Source of the DNA: Marinosulfonomonas sp.
Lineage (GTDB): Bacteria; Pseudomonadota; Alphaproteobacteria; Rhodobacterales; Rhodobacteraceae
Direction of reading: 5' to 3'
Assembly (NCBI GenBank): GCA_026989405.1
Contig: JALSJL010000428.1
Location: forward strand, 1 to 9,594
Length of the DNA: 9,594 nt
Below are positions 1 to 5,798 of the stretch, one piece after another. Under the pieces are notes generated by a model. That model did no database searches, had not been told where the DNA came from, and saw nothing but the letters and a program-made list of their open reading frames with translations. How positions within the stretch are numbered: the stretch's first letter is position 1; every line of letters starts with the position of its first letter. Made by a program: the position numbers and the translations under genes.

Positions 1-1112
1 GCAACATGGCTGAATATCTCGAGCGCTTCGACGAATTTGACGCAGGCCTCGAACCCGCCCTTGATGGCAAAGCTGAAAAGCGCGCCGGCGCCGCGCGGGC
101 ATATCCTGGGCACCCGTGCGTGATAGGGCGAAGACGGCAGCCCGGCGTAGGTCACGAACTCGATCCGCGGGTCGTTTTCCAGCCACTGCGCCAGCTTGAG
201 CGCGTTGGACACATGCTTGTCCATGCGCAGGCTGAGCGTTTCGATCCCCATCAGCGTATAGTGGGCGGCCTGCGGGTTCATTGTCATGCCAAGGTCGCGC
301 AGGCCGACGGCGATGCCGTGAAAGGTGAAGGCAAGCGGGCCGAAAGTCTCGTGAAACTTCAGCCCGTGATAGGCCGGTTCGGGTTGGCTGAGGGATGGAA
401 ACCTGTCATCGGCCGACCAGTCGAACGTGCCGCTGTCAACCACCGCGCCGCCGGTGACGGTGCCGTTGCCGGTCAGGTATTTCGTGGTCGAATGCACGAC
501 CAGCGCCGCGCCGTGTTCGAACGGGCGGCACAGGTAGGGGGTGGCCGAGGTGTTGTCGACGATCAGCGGCAGGCCGGCGCCACGGGCGACGTCTGCCACG
601 GCATCGAGATCGGTGATGTATCCCCCGGGGTTGGCGATGCTTTCGCAGAAAACCGCGCGCGTGTCTTCGTCAATCGCGTCGCGGATTGCGTCGAGATCGT
701 CGAAATCCACGAATTTCGCCGACCACCCGAACCGCTTGATGGTATGCGAAAACTGGGTGACGGTTCCGCCATACAACCGGGTCGAAACAACCACGTTTCG
801 CCCCGGTGCCATCAGCGGGAAAAGCGCCATGATCTGGGCCGCATGCCCGGATGAGCAGCACACCGCGCCCACGCCGCCTTCCAGCGTTGCGATGCGTTCC
901 TGCAAGACGGCGACCGTGGGGTTTGTCAGGCGCGAATAGATGTAGCCGACCTCTTGCAGGTTGAACAGGGCGGCCGCGTGTTCGGCATCGCGAAACACAT
1001 AGGCCGTGGTCTGATAGATCGGCGTCTGGCGCGCTCCGGTGGCCGGGTCCGGGCGGCTGCCGGCATGGACCTGCAGCGTATCGAACCCGTAGCTTTTCGC
1101 AGTGTCGGACAT
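1..1112 (-). CDS. O-acetylhomoserine sulfhydrylase-type PLP enzyme, C-terminus cut by window edge
   Basis: Reading the minus strand from ATG at 1112 gives 370 residues open to the window edge; the family is usually about 425-430 residues, so roughly 55-60 C-terminal residues lie outside. It belongs to the Cys/Met metabolism PLP family (MetY/MetZ-like), cytosolic enzymes that make homocysteine or methionine from O-acetylhomoserine and sulfide or methanethiol. Visible landmarks are YSRLTNPT (59-66, tyrosine and arginine that bind PLP phosphate across the dimer), RLYGGT (112-117, the tyrosine that stacks on PLP), VDNTSATPY (185-193, with D186 facing the pyridine nitrogen) and HSTTKYLTGNGTVTGG (207-222, with Schiff-base K211). 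The HGLKFHETFG stretch near 249-258 suits the O-acetylhomoserine subgroup better than MetB or MetC. The start is supported by AGGAAGGGAG about 4 nt upstream. The exact sulfur donor cannot be told from sequence. It is divergent from the VOC gene, so the two may share control. Confidence 0.93.
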   Translation of the reverse strand, partial: MSDTAKSYGFDTLQVHAGSRPDPATGARQTPIYQTTAYVFRDAEHAAALFNLQEVGYIYSRLTNPTVAVLQERIATLEGGVGAVCCSSGHAAQIMALFPLMAPGRNVVVSTRLYGGTVTQFSHTIKRFGWSAKFVDFDDLDAIRDAIDEDTRAVFCESIANPGGYITDLDAVADVARGAGLPLIVDNTSATPYLCRPFEHGAALVVHSTTKYLTGNGTVTGGAVVDSGTFDWSADDRFPSLSQPEPAYHGLKFHETFGPLAFTFHGIAVGLRDLGMTMNPQAAHYTLMGIETLSLRMDKHVSNALKLAQWLENDPRIEFVTYAGLPSSPYHARVPRICPRGAGALFSFAIKGGFEACVKFVEALEIFSHV

Positions 1113-1142
1113 TCAACTCTCCCTTCCTGACATATCGGCCGA

Positions 1143-1171
1143 AGCCTAGGCGGCGCCTCGCGCCGGGGCAA
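1143..1171 (-). promoter_or_regulatory. Candidate promoter for the O-acetylhomoserine sulfhydrylase-type gene
   Basis: On the minus strand TTGCCC (plus 1166-1171) is followed after exactly 17 nt by TAGGCT (plus 1143-1148). Matches to the sigma-70 consensus are 4/6 and 3/6. Initiation would fall near 1136, leaving a leader of about 24 nt that carries the Shine-Dalgarno sequence. The match is modest and the intervening DNA is very GC-rich, so this is only the best candidate seen in the spacer. Confidence 0.3.
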
Positions 1172-1194
1172 CCGCAGAAATCCACTGACAAAAG

Positions 1195-1273
1195 AAGGAT
1201 TTCCCGATTATCCTTGCATATCGGCAACGCCGTGCCAAAACTGCAGGCGTTTGCGAAACAAGGATAAAACGCC
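1195..1273 (+). promoter_or_regulatory. Competing inverted repeats around the VOC gene ribosome binding site
   Basis: Five segments can pair in alternative ways. AAGGAT (1195-1200) is complementary to ATCCTT (1210-1215), with a 9-nt loop. The longer TTATCCTTG (1208-1216) is a perfect 9-bp complement of CAAGGATAA (1259-1267), which contains the AAGGA Shine-Dalgarno sequence of the gene starting at 1274. GGCGTTT (1246-1252) is a perfect complement of AAACGCC (1267-1273), which would hold the Shine-Dalgarno sequence in a 14-nt loop. The first helix excludes the second, and the third nearly excludes it as well. This could be a translation switch in a leader RNA or a set of repeated AAGGAT protein-binding half-sites. 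The pairings are visible; their function is inferred. Confidence 0.35.
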
Positions 1274-1693
1274 ATGCCGACCCCGTTTCATCTTGCGATC
1301 AACGTGACCGATCTTGCCGCTGCCCGCAGATTTTACGGCGCGGTGCTCGGGTGCCGGGAAGGGCGCAGCACCGACACCTGGGTCGACTTCGATTTTTTCG
1401 GCCACCAGCTCAGCCTGCACCTGGGGGAACCCTTTGCCAGCGCGCCGACCGGCAAGGTCGCGGGAAAAAACGTGCCGATGCCGCATTTCGGCGTGGTCCT
1501 GGGCCATGCGGACTGGCGCAAGCTGGCCGACCGGCTGCAGGATGCGGGCATCGACTGGATATTGGCGCCATCGGTCCGGTTCGAAGGAGAGCCCGGCGAG
1601 CAGTGGACGATGTTTTTCCGCGACCCGTCCGGCAACCCGATCGAGATCAAGGGCGTCCGGGACATGGCCGGGGTCTTTGCCTCCGCAACCTAG
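1274..1693 (+). CDS. VOC (glyoxalase/dioxygenase-fold) family protein
   Basis: A 139-residue protein of vicinal oxygen chelate type, a fold built from paired beta-alpha-beta-beta-beta modules that holds a divalent metal. The N-terminus FHLAINVTDLAAARRFYGAVLG (5-26, H6) is the classic first module. The second module begins with MPHFGVVL (69-76, H71) and ends with FRDPSGNPIEIKG (115-127, E124). H6, H71 and E124, with H44 or H49 from the first module, are the likely metal ligands. Family members include glyoxalase I, fosfomycin-resistance enzymes, ring-cleaving dioxygenases and methylmalonyl-CoA epimerase; the substrate cannot be assigned here. Length is normal for a single-domain member. AAGGA at 1260-1264 lies 9 nt before the ATG. 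It is divergent from the sulfhydrylase-type gene and converges on the glycosyltransferase-like gene, with stops overlapping at 1690-1693. Confidence 0.88.
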   Translation: MPTPFHLAINVTDLAAARRFYGAVLGCREGRSTDTWVDFDFFGHQLSLHLGEPFASAPTGKVAGKNVPMPHFGVVLGHADWRKLADRLQDAGIDWILAPSVRFEGEPGEQWTMFFRDPSGNPIEIKGVRDMAGVFASAT

Positions 1694-2694
1694 CGCATCC
1701 AGAACCCGGCCTTTCTGATGCGGTTGCGGATCATCTGTTCGCGCCGGGGAAGGTTGTCGCGGTCAAACATCGCGCGCACCTTGTCGCCGCGGCCCTGATA
1801 GACCATCCGCTTGATCGGTTCGTATTGCTTCAGGCGTTTTTTCAGCTTGTTGGGGGCGCAGACCTCGTGCAGCACGTTCACCACATGGTCGCTTTCGCGC
1901 GCATAAAGCAGCGGGAACGTGCGGTAGTGGCAACTGACCGAGCCGTCCAGCACCCCCGGTTTCAGCGTCTCGCGCCCGCCGCCGAACGAATGGATCACCA
2001 GCGGAAGGGCCACCTGGTCAAGCCACGGGTTCAGGGTCTGGGCGGCCAGCGCCGGGCCGGGGTTGCGGCGGATTTCCAGGGCATAGTCCAGAAACCGTTG
2101 CCCGAATTTGCGCGGGCAACTGCCGAAAAACCAGCCCGCGTTGAAATACAGGTAGCGCCGCCAGTAGTCTTCCGGTTGCGCAAGGTCCAGAGAGCTTTCG
2201 AAATCAAGCCCGAAACGGTCGTAGAGCGATTGCCAGATGTCACGGTAGCCGGCACCGTAAAGCTGCGGCTGCGGCCAGGTGCCCTCGACCCGGCCCGAGG
2301 CAGAGGGGCGCGCGAAATCGAAGGGCACATCGCCCAGCCTGCCGGTGATCAGCGTGTCGGTATCAAAGAACACGAACGGCTCGGCTTCGGGCATCGCCAG
2401 GAGCGCCTCGATCTTGTTGCCCTGCGGGTAGGATGCGCCAAAATGGCGGGCCTCGAAGTCGACGATCTCTGCGCCGTATTCGCTTGTCAGAAAGGAACGG
2501 GTGTCGTCATCCAGCCTGACGTTTCGTCCCCAGGCGCCGCCGGCAACCGGCTCGGCCACGATCAGGCGGCCGGAAAACCCCGGATCGCAGTGGCGCAGGG
2601 ATGCGGCAAACAACAGGGCCTCATGCGCCAACCGCCCGTTCTGGGCGACGATGACGACATTGAACTGCTCGTTTTCTTTTTTGCCTGTTGCCAT
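1690..2694 (-). CDS. Glycosyltransferase-like protein (GT-A fold, DxD motif), specificity unknown
   Basis: A 334-residue protein without signal peptide or obvious membrane segment. The beginning, FNVVIVAQNGRLAHEALLFAASLR (11-34), resembles a nucleotide-sugar-binding beta-alpha start. FVFFDTDTLITG (107-118) carries a DTD motif (111-113) of the kind that coordinates metal and UDP in GT-A glycosyltransferases. YFNAGWFFG (183-191) and NPWLDQVAL (222-230) match the acceptor-side NxG and WxDQ patterns seen in GT8-like enzymes, and SCHYR (254-258) follows. The C-terminus from about 283 is strongly basic and lacks a recognised domain. I infer sugar transfer to a surface or secreted glycan but cannot name donor or acceptor. 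The start has only a weak GGTGGG ribosome binding site. A small ORF with a much better site lies 33 nt upstream, so translation may be coupled. The stop overlaps that of the convergent VOC gene. Confidence 0.65.
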   Translation of the reverse strand: MATGKKENEQFNVVIVAQNGRLAHEALLFAASLRHCDPGFSGRLIVAEPVAGGAWGRNVRLDDDTRSFLTSEYGAEIVDFEARHFGASYPQGNKIEALLAMPEAEPFVFFDTDTLITGRLGDVPFDFARPSASGRVEGTWPQPQLYGAGYRDIWQSLYDRFGLDFESSLDLAQPEDYWRRYLYFNAGWFFGSCPRKFGQRFLDYALEIRRNPGPALAAQTLNPWLDQVALPLVIHSFGGGRETLKPGVLDGSVSCHYRTFPLLYARESDHVVNVLHEVCAPNKLKKRLKQYEPIKRMVYQGRGDKVRAMFDRDNLPRREQMIRNRIRKAGFWMR

Positions 2695-2726
2695 GTCCCA
2701 CCGGTCGGGCCCGACTTGTTTGCGCG

Positions 2727-2755
2727 ACTATAGACGCGAAATTGTGCGCGGGGAA
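2727..2755 (-). promoter_or_regulatory. Candidate promoter for the glycosyltransferase-like gene, -10 within a near-palindrome
   Basis: On the minus strand TTCCCC (plus 2750-2755) is followed after 17 nt by TATAGT (plus 2727-2732), a 5/6 match to the -10 consensus; the -35 is weak (3/6). Initiation would be near 2720, about 26 nt before the ATG at 2694. The -10 is embedded in an imperfect 16-bp palindrome, CGCGACTATAGACGCG (2723-2738), in which a single symmetric pair of positions (A2727 and A2734) does not match. This is a plausible place for a repressor. If the promoter is used, the small ORF just upstream need not be cotranscribed. Confidence 0.3.
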
Positions 2756-2877
2756 AGATGGCGCAGCACGGACAGGCGCCCGGACCGTCGGTTTTGTCCG
2801 TTTTTCATCCGGGCGTGCCGGCAAAATTTTCCGGCAACCGCGCCGAAGCCGGCAAGTTTTGTCGCAAAGGGAATCAT
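2728..2877 (-). CDS. Candidate small cationic protein or leader peptide, 49 aa
   Basis: The minus strand has AGGAGGT six nucleotides before ATG at 2877, the best Shine-Dalgarno match and spacing in the window. The ORF is 49 residues. It begins MIPFATKLAGFGAVAGKFC, a mildly hydrophobic stretch, and continues with an arginine-rich half (R20, R23, R30, R31, R34, R39, R44, R48). It contains eleven Lys/Arg and no Asp or Glu. It ends 33 nt before the glycosyltransferase-like gene on the same strand, a spacing that fits an operon. I do not recognise a family. Possible roles are a small membrane- or nucleic-acid-associated protein or a translated leader. Against it, GC-rich non-coding DNA easily yields Arg-rich ORFs, and a candidate promoter inside its 3' end could drive the next gene alone. 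Confidence 0.4.
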   Translation of the reverse strand: MIPFATKLAGFGAVAGKFCRHARMKNGQNRRSGRLSVLRHLSPRTISRL

Positions 2878-3178
2878 TTGCCTACCTCCTAACTCCGCCC
2901 GCGTGGCCGCAGGCGTCGGGCGCCGGGGCTGGCCGGGGCATCGGAAAACCGGTGGCGTTGTCAAAAAAGATCGTTATTACAACCTGTTGTCAGATGTGCG
3001 ATGCCGCCGGTCGCGGCTGACGTTAGGAAATGCTTGCGCTGCGGGGTAAAGCATTGAAAAACTGTTTGTCATTCAGGTCGACCCCAACCAATCAGGTTGA
3101 ATCCGGCCAAAGCGGAGAAATCGAACCTTGTTCGACAAGTCACCCGAAAAAAAACCATCTGACAGGAAAGGAAAATCC
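2878..3178. promoter_or_regulatory. Divergent upstream region of oppA and the small ORF
   Basis: This 301-bp stretch has no convincing gene, and parts of it are more AT-rich than the flanking genes. It must hold the oppA promoter, but I see no clear -35/-10 pair on the plus strand. TTGTCA occurs at 2958, 2987 and 3066; only the last has even a weak -10 partner (CAATCA at 3089, 17-nt spacing). On the minus strand a perfect TTGACA (plus 2959-2964) lacks a good -10. Several dyads lie here: ACAAC-CT-GTTGT at 2979-2990, CAACC-AATCA-GGTTG at 3085-3099, and overlapping repeats at 3121-3139. Peptide transporters are often nutrient-regulated, and these are the candidate operator sites. Confidence 0.45.
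3121..3139 (+). repeat. Two overlapping inverted repeats in the oppA leader
   Basis: TCGAAC-CTT-GTTCGA (3121-3135, 6-bp arms, 3-nt loop) overlaps CTTGT-TCG-ACAAG (3127-3139, 5-bp arms, 3-nt loop). Both are perfect, and they share the bases from 3127 to 3135, so only one can form at a time in RNA. They end 39 nt before the oppA start. Either a protein-binding operator or a small leader structure is possible. Confidence 0.35.
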
Positions 3179-4795
3179 ATGACAAAGATGCCACGGATTC
3201 TATTCGCGGGTCTGCTGGCCAGCTCCATGCTGGTCACGCCCACGCTCGCGGCCAACGTGCCCGACGGCACCAAGCTGGCCGACGATCAGACATTCACCTA
3301 CCGTTTGCTTGACGAATTCACCTCGGTCGACCCGCAGGTCGTTGAAGACGTGTCCGGCTCCGACATCGTGCGCGACCTCTTCGAAGGCCTGTTCAACCAG
3401 GATGCCGATGGCAACCTCGTTCCGGGCGTCGCGCTGGAATACACCACGAACGACACCAAGGACGTCTACACGTTCAAACTGCGTCCCGAGGCCAGGTGGT
3501 CAAACGGTGATCCGGTTGTTGCGGGCGATTTCGTCTACGCCTGGCAGCGTCTGGTGGACCCGGAACTGGGCTCGCCCTATTCGTGGTTCGGTGAACTGAT
3601 GTCGATCGAGAACGCCGCCGCGATCATCGCCGGCGACAAGCCGAAGGAAGAACTGGGCGTCAAGGCCATCGACGACCACACGCTGGAAGTCAGGCTGACC
3701 AACTCGCTGCCCTATTTCCCGCTGATGACAACGCATTCCTCGACCTTCCCGGTTCACAAGCCGACGGTCGAGAAGTTCGGAACCGACTGGACCAAGCCGG
3801 GCAACATCGTGTCCAACGGCGCCTATGTGCTGACCGAGCATGTTCCGTCCGAGCGTTCGGTGCGCGAGCGCAACCCGATGTACTGGAACAACGACGAAAC
3901 CGTCATCGAAAAGGTCGTCGCTCTGGTCATCAACGACGACAACGTGGCGCTGACGCGTTACTTTGCCGGCGAACTCGACCGCACCGACATCCCGTCGGGC
4001 CAGTATCCGAAACTGAAGGCCGAGTATCCCGAAGAAGCCATCAGCGCGCCGCGCCTTTGCTCGTATTACTACATCATCAACCTTGGTGAGAACGGGCCGG
4101 AGTATCTGAAGGACGTTCGCGTCCGCGAAGCGCTCAGCCTGGCGGTTGACCGCGACGTGATCGTCGACAAGATCCTGCAGGGCGGCCAGTTCCCGGCCTA
4201 TACCTTCACCCCGGCAGCGACCGCCGGCTTCCAGGTGCCTGACGTGCCTGCGGCCAGCATGACACAGGCCGAGCGCGACGCGAAGGCCAAGGAACTGCTG
4301 GCGGATGCCGGCATGGGCGACGGCATGGACGTCAAGCTGATCTACAACACCTCCGAAGGGCACAAGAAGATCGCCGTGGCGATTGCCCAGATGTGGAAGA
4401 CCAAGCTGGGCGCCAATGTCGAACTGGCCAACCAGGAATGGAAGACCTTCCTGGAAACCCGTGGCAACGGCGACTATGAAATCGCCCGCGCCGGCTGGTG
4501 CGGCGACTACAACGAAGCCTCGACCTTCCTCGACCTGATGAACTCGCAGTCGGGTTACAACGACAGCAAGTACAACAACCCGAAGGTTGACGAACTGCTG
4601 GCGGCAGCGAAAACGGCCGACGATCCGCAGCCGCTCTATACCGAGATCGAACAGATCATCGCACAGGATGTGCCGATCATTCCGATCTACCACTATGCGA
4701 TCAACATGATGCTCAAGCCGACCCTCAAGGGCTGGCCGATCCAGAATGTCGAGCAGAACTGGTATTCGCGCGACTTCTACAAGGTTGCCGAGTAA
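3179..4795 (+). CDS. oppA: Periplasmic oligopeptide-binding protein OppA
   Basis: A 538-residue solute-binding protein of the SBP_bac_5 family that captures oligopeptides in the periplasm and delivers them to OppBC. The N-terminus MTKMPRILFAGLLASSMLVT followed by PTLA-AN is a Sec signal peptide cleaved near residue 24. There is no lipobox cysteine, so it should be soluble. Family landmarks are FKLRPEARWSNGDPV (lobe I), NIVSNGAYVL, and ARAGWCGDYNEASTFLDLM near 436-454. Subtracting 24 residues places R404, H371, R413, W416 and D419 at the same mature positions I recall for the Escherichia coli OppA pocket, so true oligopeptide binding is likely, rather than the sugar or metal ligands of some relatives. 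I chose ATG 3179 because AGGAAAGGA sits just before it and the signal peptide begins there; an upstream TTG at 3128 would add 17 charged residues. First gene of the opp operon. Confidence 0.96.
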   Translation: MTKMPRILFAGLLASSMLVTPTLAANVPDGTKLADDQTFTYRLLDEFTSVDPQVVEDVSGSDIVRDLFEGLFNQDADGNLVPGVALEYTTNDTKDVYTFKLRPEARWSNGDPVVAGDFVYAWQRLVDPELGSPYSWFGELMSIENAAAIIAGDKPKEELGVKAIDDHTLEVRLTNSLPYFPLMTTHSSTFPVHKPTVEKFGTDWTKPGNIVSNGAYVLTEHVPSERSVRERNPMYWNNDETVIEKVVALVINDDNVALTRYFAGELDRTDIPSGQYPKLKAEYPEEAISAPRLCSYYYIINLGENGPEYLKDVRVREALSLAVDRDVIVDKILQGGQFPAYTFTPAATAGFQVPDVPAASMTQAERDAKAKELLADAGMGDGMDVKLIYNTSEGHKKIAVAIAQMWKTKLGANVELANQEWKTFLETRGNGDYEIARAGWCGDYNEASTFLDLMNSQSGYNDSKYNNPKVDELLAAAKTADDPQPLYTEIEQIIAQDVPIIPIYHYAINMMLKPTLKGWPIQNVEQNWYSRDFYKVAE

Positions 4796-4820
4796 CCCCT
4801 TCGTTCTGAACTGATTGCTT

Positions 4821-4846
4821 CGGCCCCCCGGTATTCAGGGGGGCCG
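4821..4846 (+). terminator. Intercistronic GC hairpin between oppA and oppB (no U-tract)
   Basis: CGGCCCCCC (4821-4829) and GGGGGGCCG (4838-4846) form a perfect 9-bp GC stem with an 8-nt loop (GGTATTCA). No run of T follows, so it is not a classical intrinsic terminator. In comparable importer operons such hairpins protect the binding-protein mRNA from 3' exonucleases or cause partial termination, giving more binding protein than permease. That role is inferred. A 10-bp palindrome GGCCGCGGCC (4842-4851) overlaps the 3' arm and could refold it. Confidence 0.7.
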
Positions 4847-4871
4847 CGGCCTTCGCAACGGGTGGCTTCTC

Positions 4872-5795
4872 ATGCTCAATTTCATCATCAGGCGGCTTCT
4901 GGTCGCGATACCGACGCTGTTGATCCTGATCGTGATCAGCTTTTTCCTGATGCAGCTGGCGCCGGGCGGCCCGTTCACCTCGGAACGGCCCTTGCCGCCG
5001 CAGGTGCTGGCCAACATCCAGGCGAAATACGGGCTGGACAAACCCTTGCTGCACCAGCTCTGGGTGTACATGAAGGGCATACTTCTGCACTTCGATTTCG
5101 GGCCGTCCTACCAATACAAGGACCGCTCGGTAAACGATATCATCGCGCAGGGCTTCCCGATCACGCTGAAATACGGGTCGATCTCGTTTGTCGTGGCTGT
5201 CGCGATCGGCGTTTCGCTTGGGGTCATCGCCGCCATCCGCCACAACACGCGGCTTGACTATGCCGCGACCGGCACCACGTTTTTCGCGCAAAGCCTGCCG
5301 AATTTCGTGATGGCGCCGATCCTGATCATCGTGTTCACATGGCAGCTTGGCTGGCTGCCGGGTGGCGGCTGGAACGGCGGCCAGTGGCAATACCTGGTGA
5401 TGCCGGTGATCGCGCTGTCCACGTCCTACTTCGCCTCGATTGCGCGGATCACGCGCTCGTCGATGCTCGAGGTGCTGAACTCGAATTTCATCCGCACGGC
5501 CCGCGCCAAGGGGCTGCCCGAGCGCGTCATCATCTGGCGCCACGCCATGAAGCCCACCATGATGCCGGTGGTGTCCTATCTGGGCCCGGCCTTCGTGGGC
5601 ATGATCACCGGCTCGGTGGTGATCGACCGCTATTTCAACACCGGCGGCATCGGCGCAAGCTATGTCAACTCGGCGCTCAACCGCGACTATTCGGTGATGC
5701 TGGGGATCACCATCCTCTACGGCGGCCTCACCATTCTTTTCAACCTGGTCACAGACGTGCTCTACGCCTGGCTCGACCCGAAAATCAGGTATTGA
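4872..5795 (+). CDS. oppB: Oligopeptide ABC transporter permease OppB
   Basis: A 307-residue inner-membrane permease, one half of the Opp translocation channel, nearly the same length as the E. coli protein (306). It starts MLNFIIRRLLVAIPTLLILI with the first membrane helix at about 9-29, followed by the conserved LAPGGPFTSERPLPP periplasmic motif. Further hydrophobic helices are near 100-122, 140-158, 174-192, 232-250 and 275-297. The cytoplasmic EAA-type coupling loop, FIRTARAKGLPERVIIWRHA (206-225), contacts the ATPase. It ends with the typical YAWLDPKIRY. ATG 4872 is preferred because the protein then begins as OppB does, with GGGTGG 6 nt upstream; an earlier TTG at 4815 would read through the intercistronic hairpin. 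The oppC start lies 3 nt after its stop, so translation is probably coupled. Confidence 0.96.
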   Translation: MLNFIIRRLLVAIPTLLILIVISFFLMQLAPGGPFTSERPLPPQVLANIQAKYGLDKPLLHQLWVYMKGILLHFDFGPSYQYKDRSVNDIIAQGFPITLKYGSISFVVAVAIGVSLGVIAAIRHNTRLDYAATGTTFFAQSLPNFVMAPILIIVFTWQLGWLPGGGWNGGQWQYLVMPVIALSTSYFASIARITRSSMLEVLNSNFIRTARAKGLPERVIIWRHAMKPTMMPVVSYLGPAFVGMITGSVVIDRYFNTGGIGASYVNSALNRDYSVMLGITILYGGLTILFNLVTDVLYAWLDPKIRY

Positions 5796-5798
5796 GCG

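Noticed and set aside
6..854. 282-residue plus-strand ORF opposite the sulfhydrylase-type gene
   Set aside because: The minus strand encodes a clear PLP enzyme with all motifs; the plus ORF is its shadow.
1351..2733. 460-residue plus-strand ORF spanning the VOC and glycosyltransferase-like genes
   Set aside because: It overlaps one gene in another frame and is antisense to the second; it has no recognisable motif.
3128..3178. TTG start extending OppA by 17 residues
   Set aside because: It would place charged residues before the signal peptide and lacks a ribosome binding site; ATG 3179 has one.
3500..4693. 397-residue minus-strand ORF opposite oppA
   Set aside because: Same artefact: low-complexity Val/Arg/His composition, no family resemblance, while the plus strand is an unmistakable OppA.
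4815..4871. Upstream TTG start for OppB
   Set aside because: It would translate through the intercistronic hairpin and add residues absent from OppB proteins.
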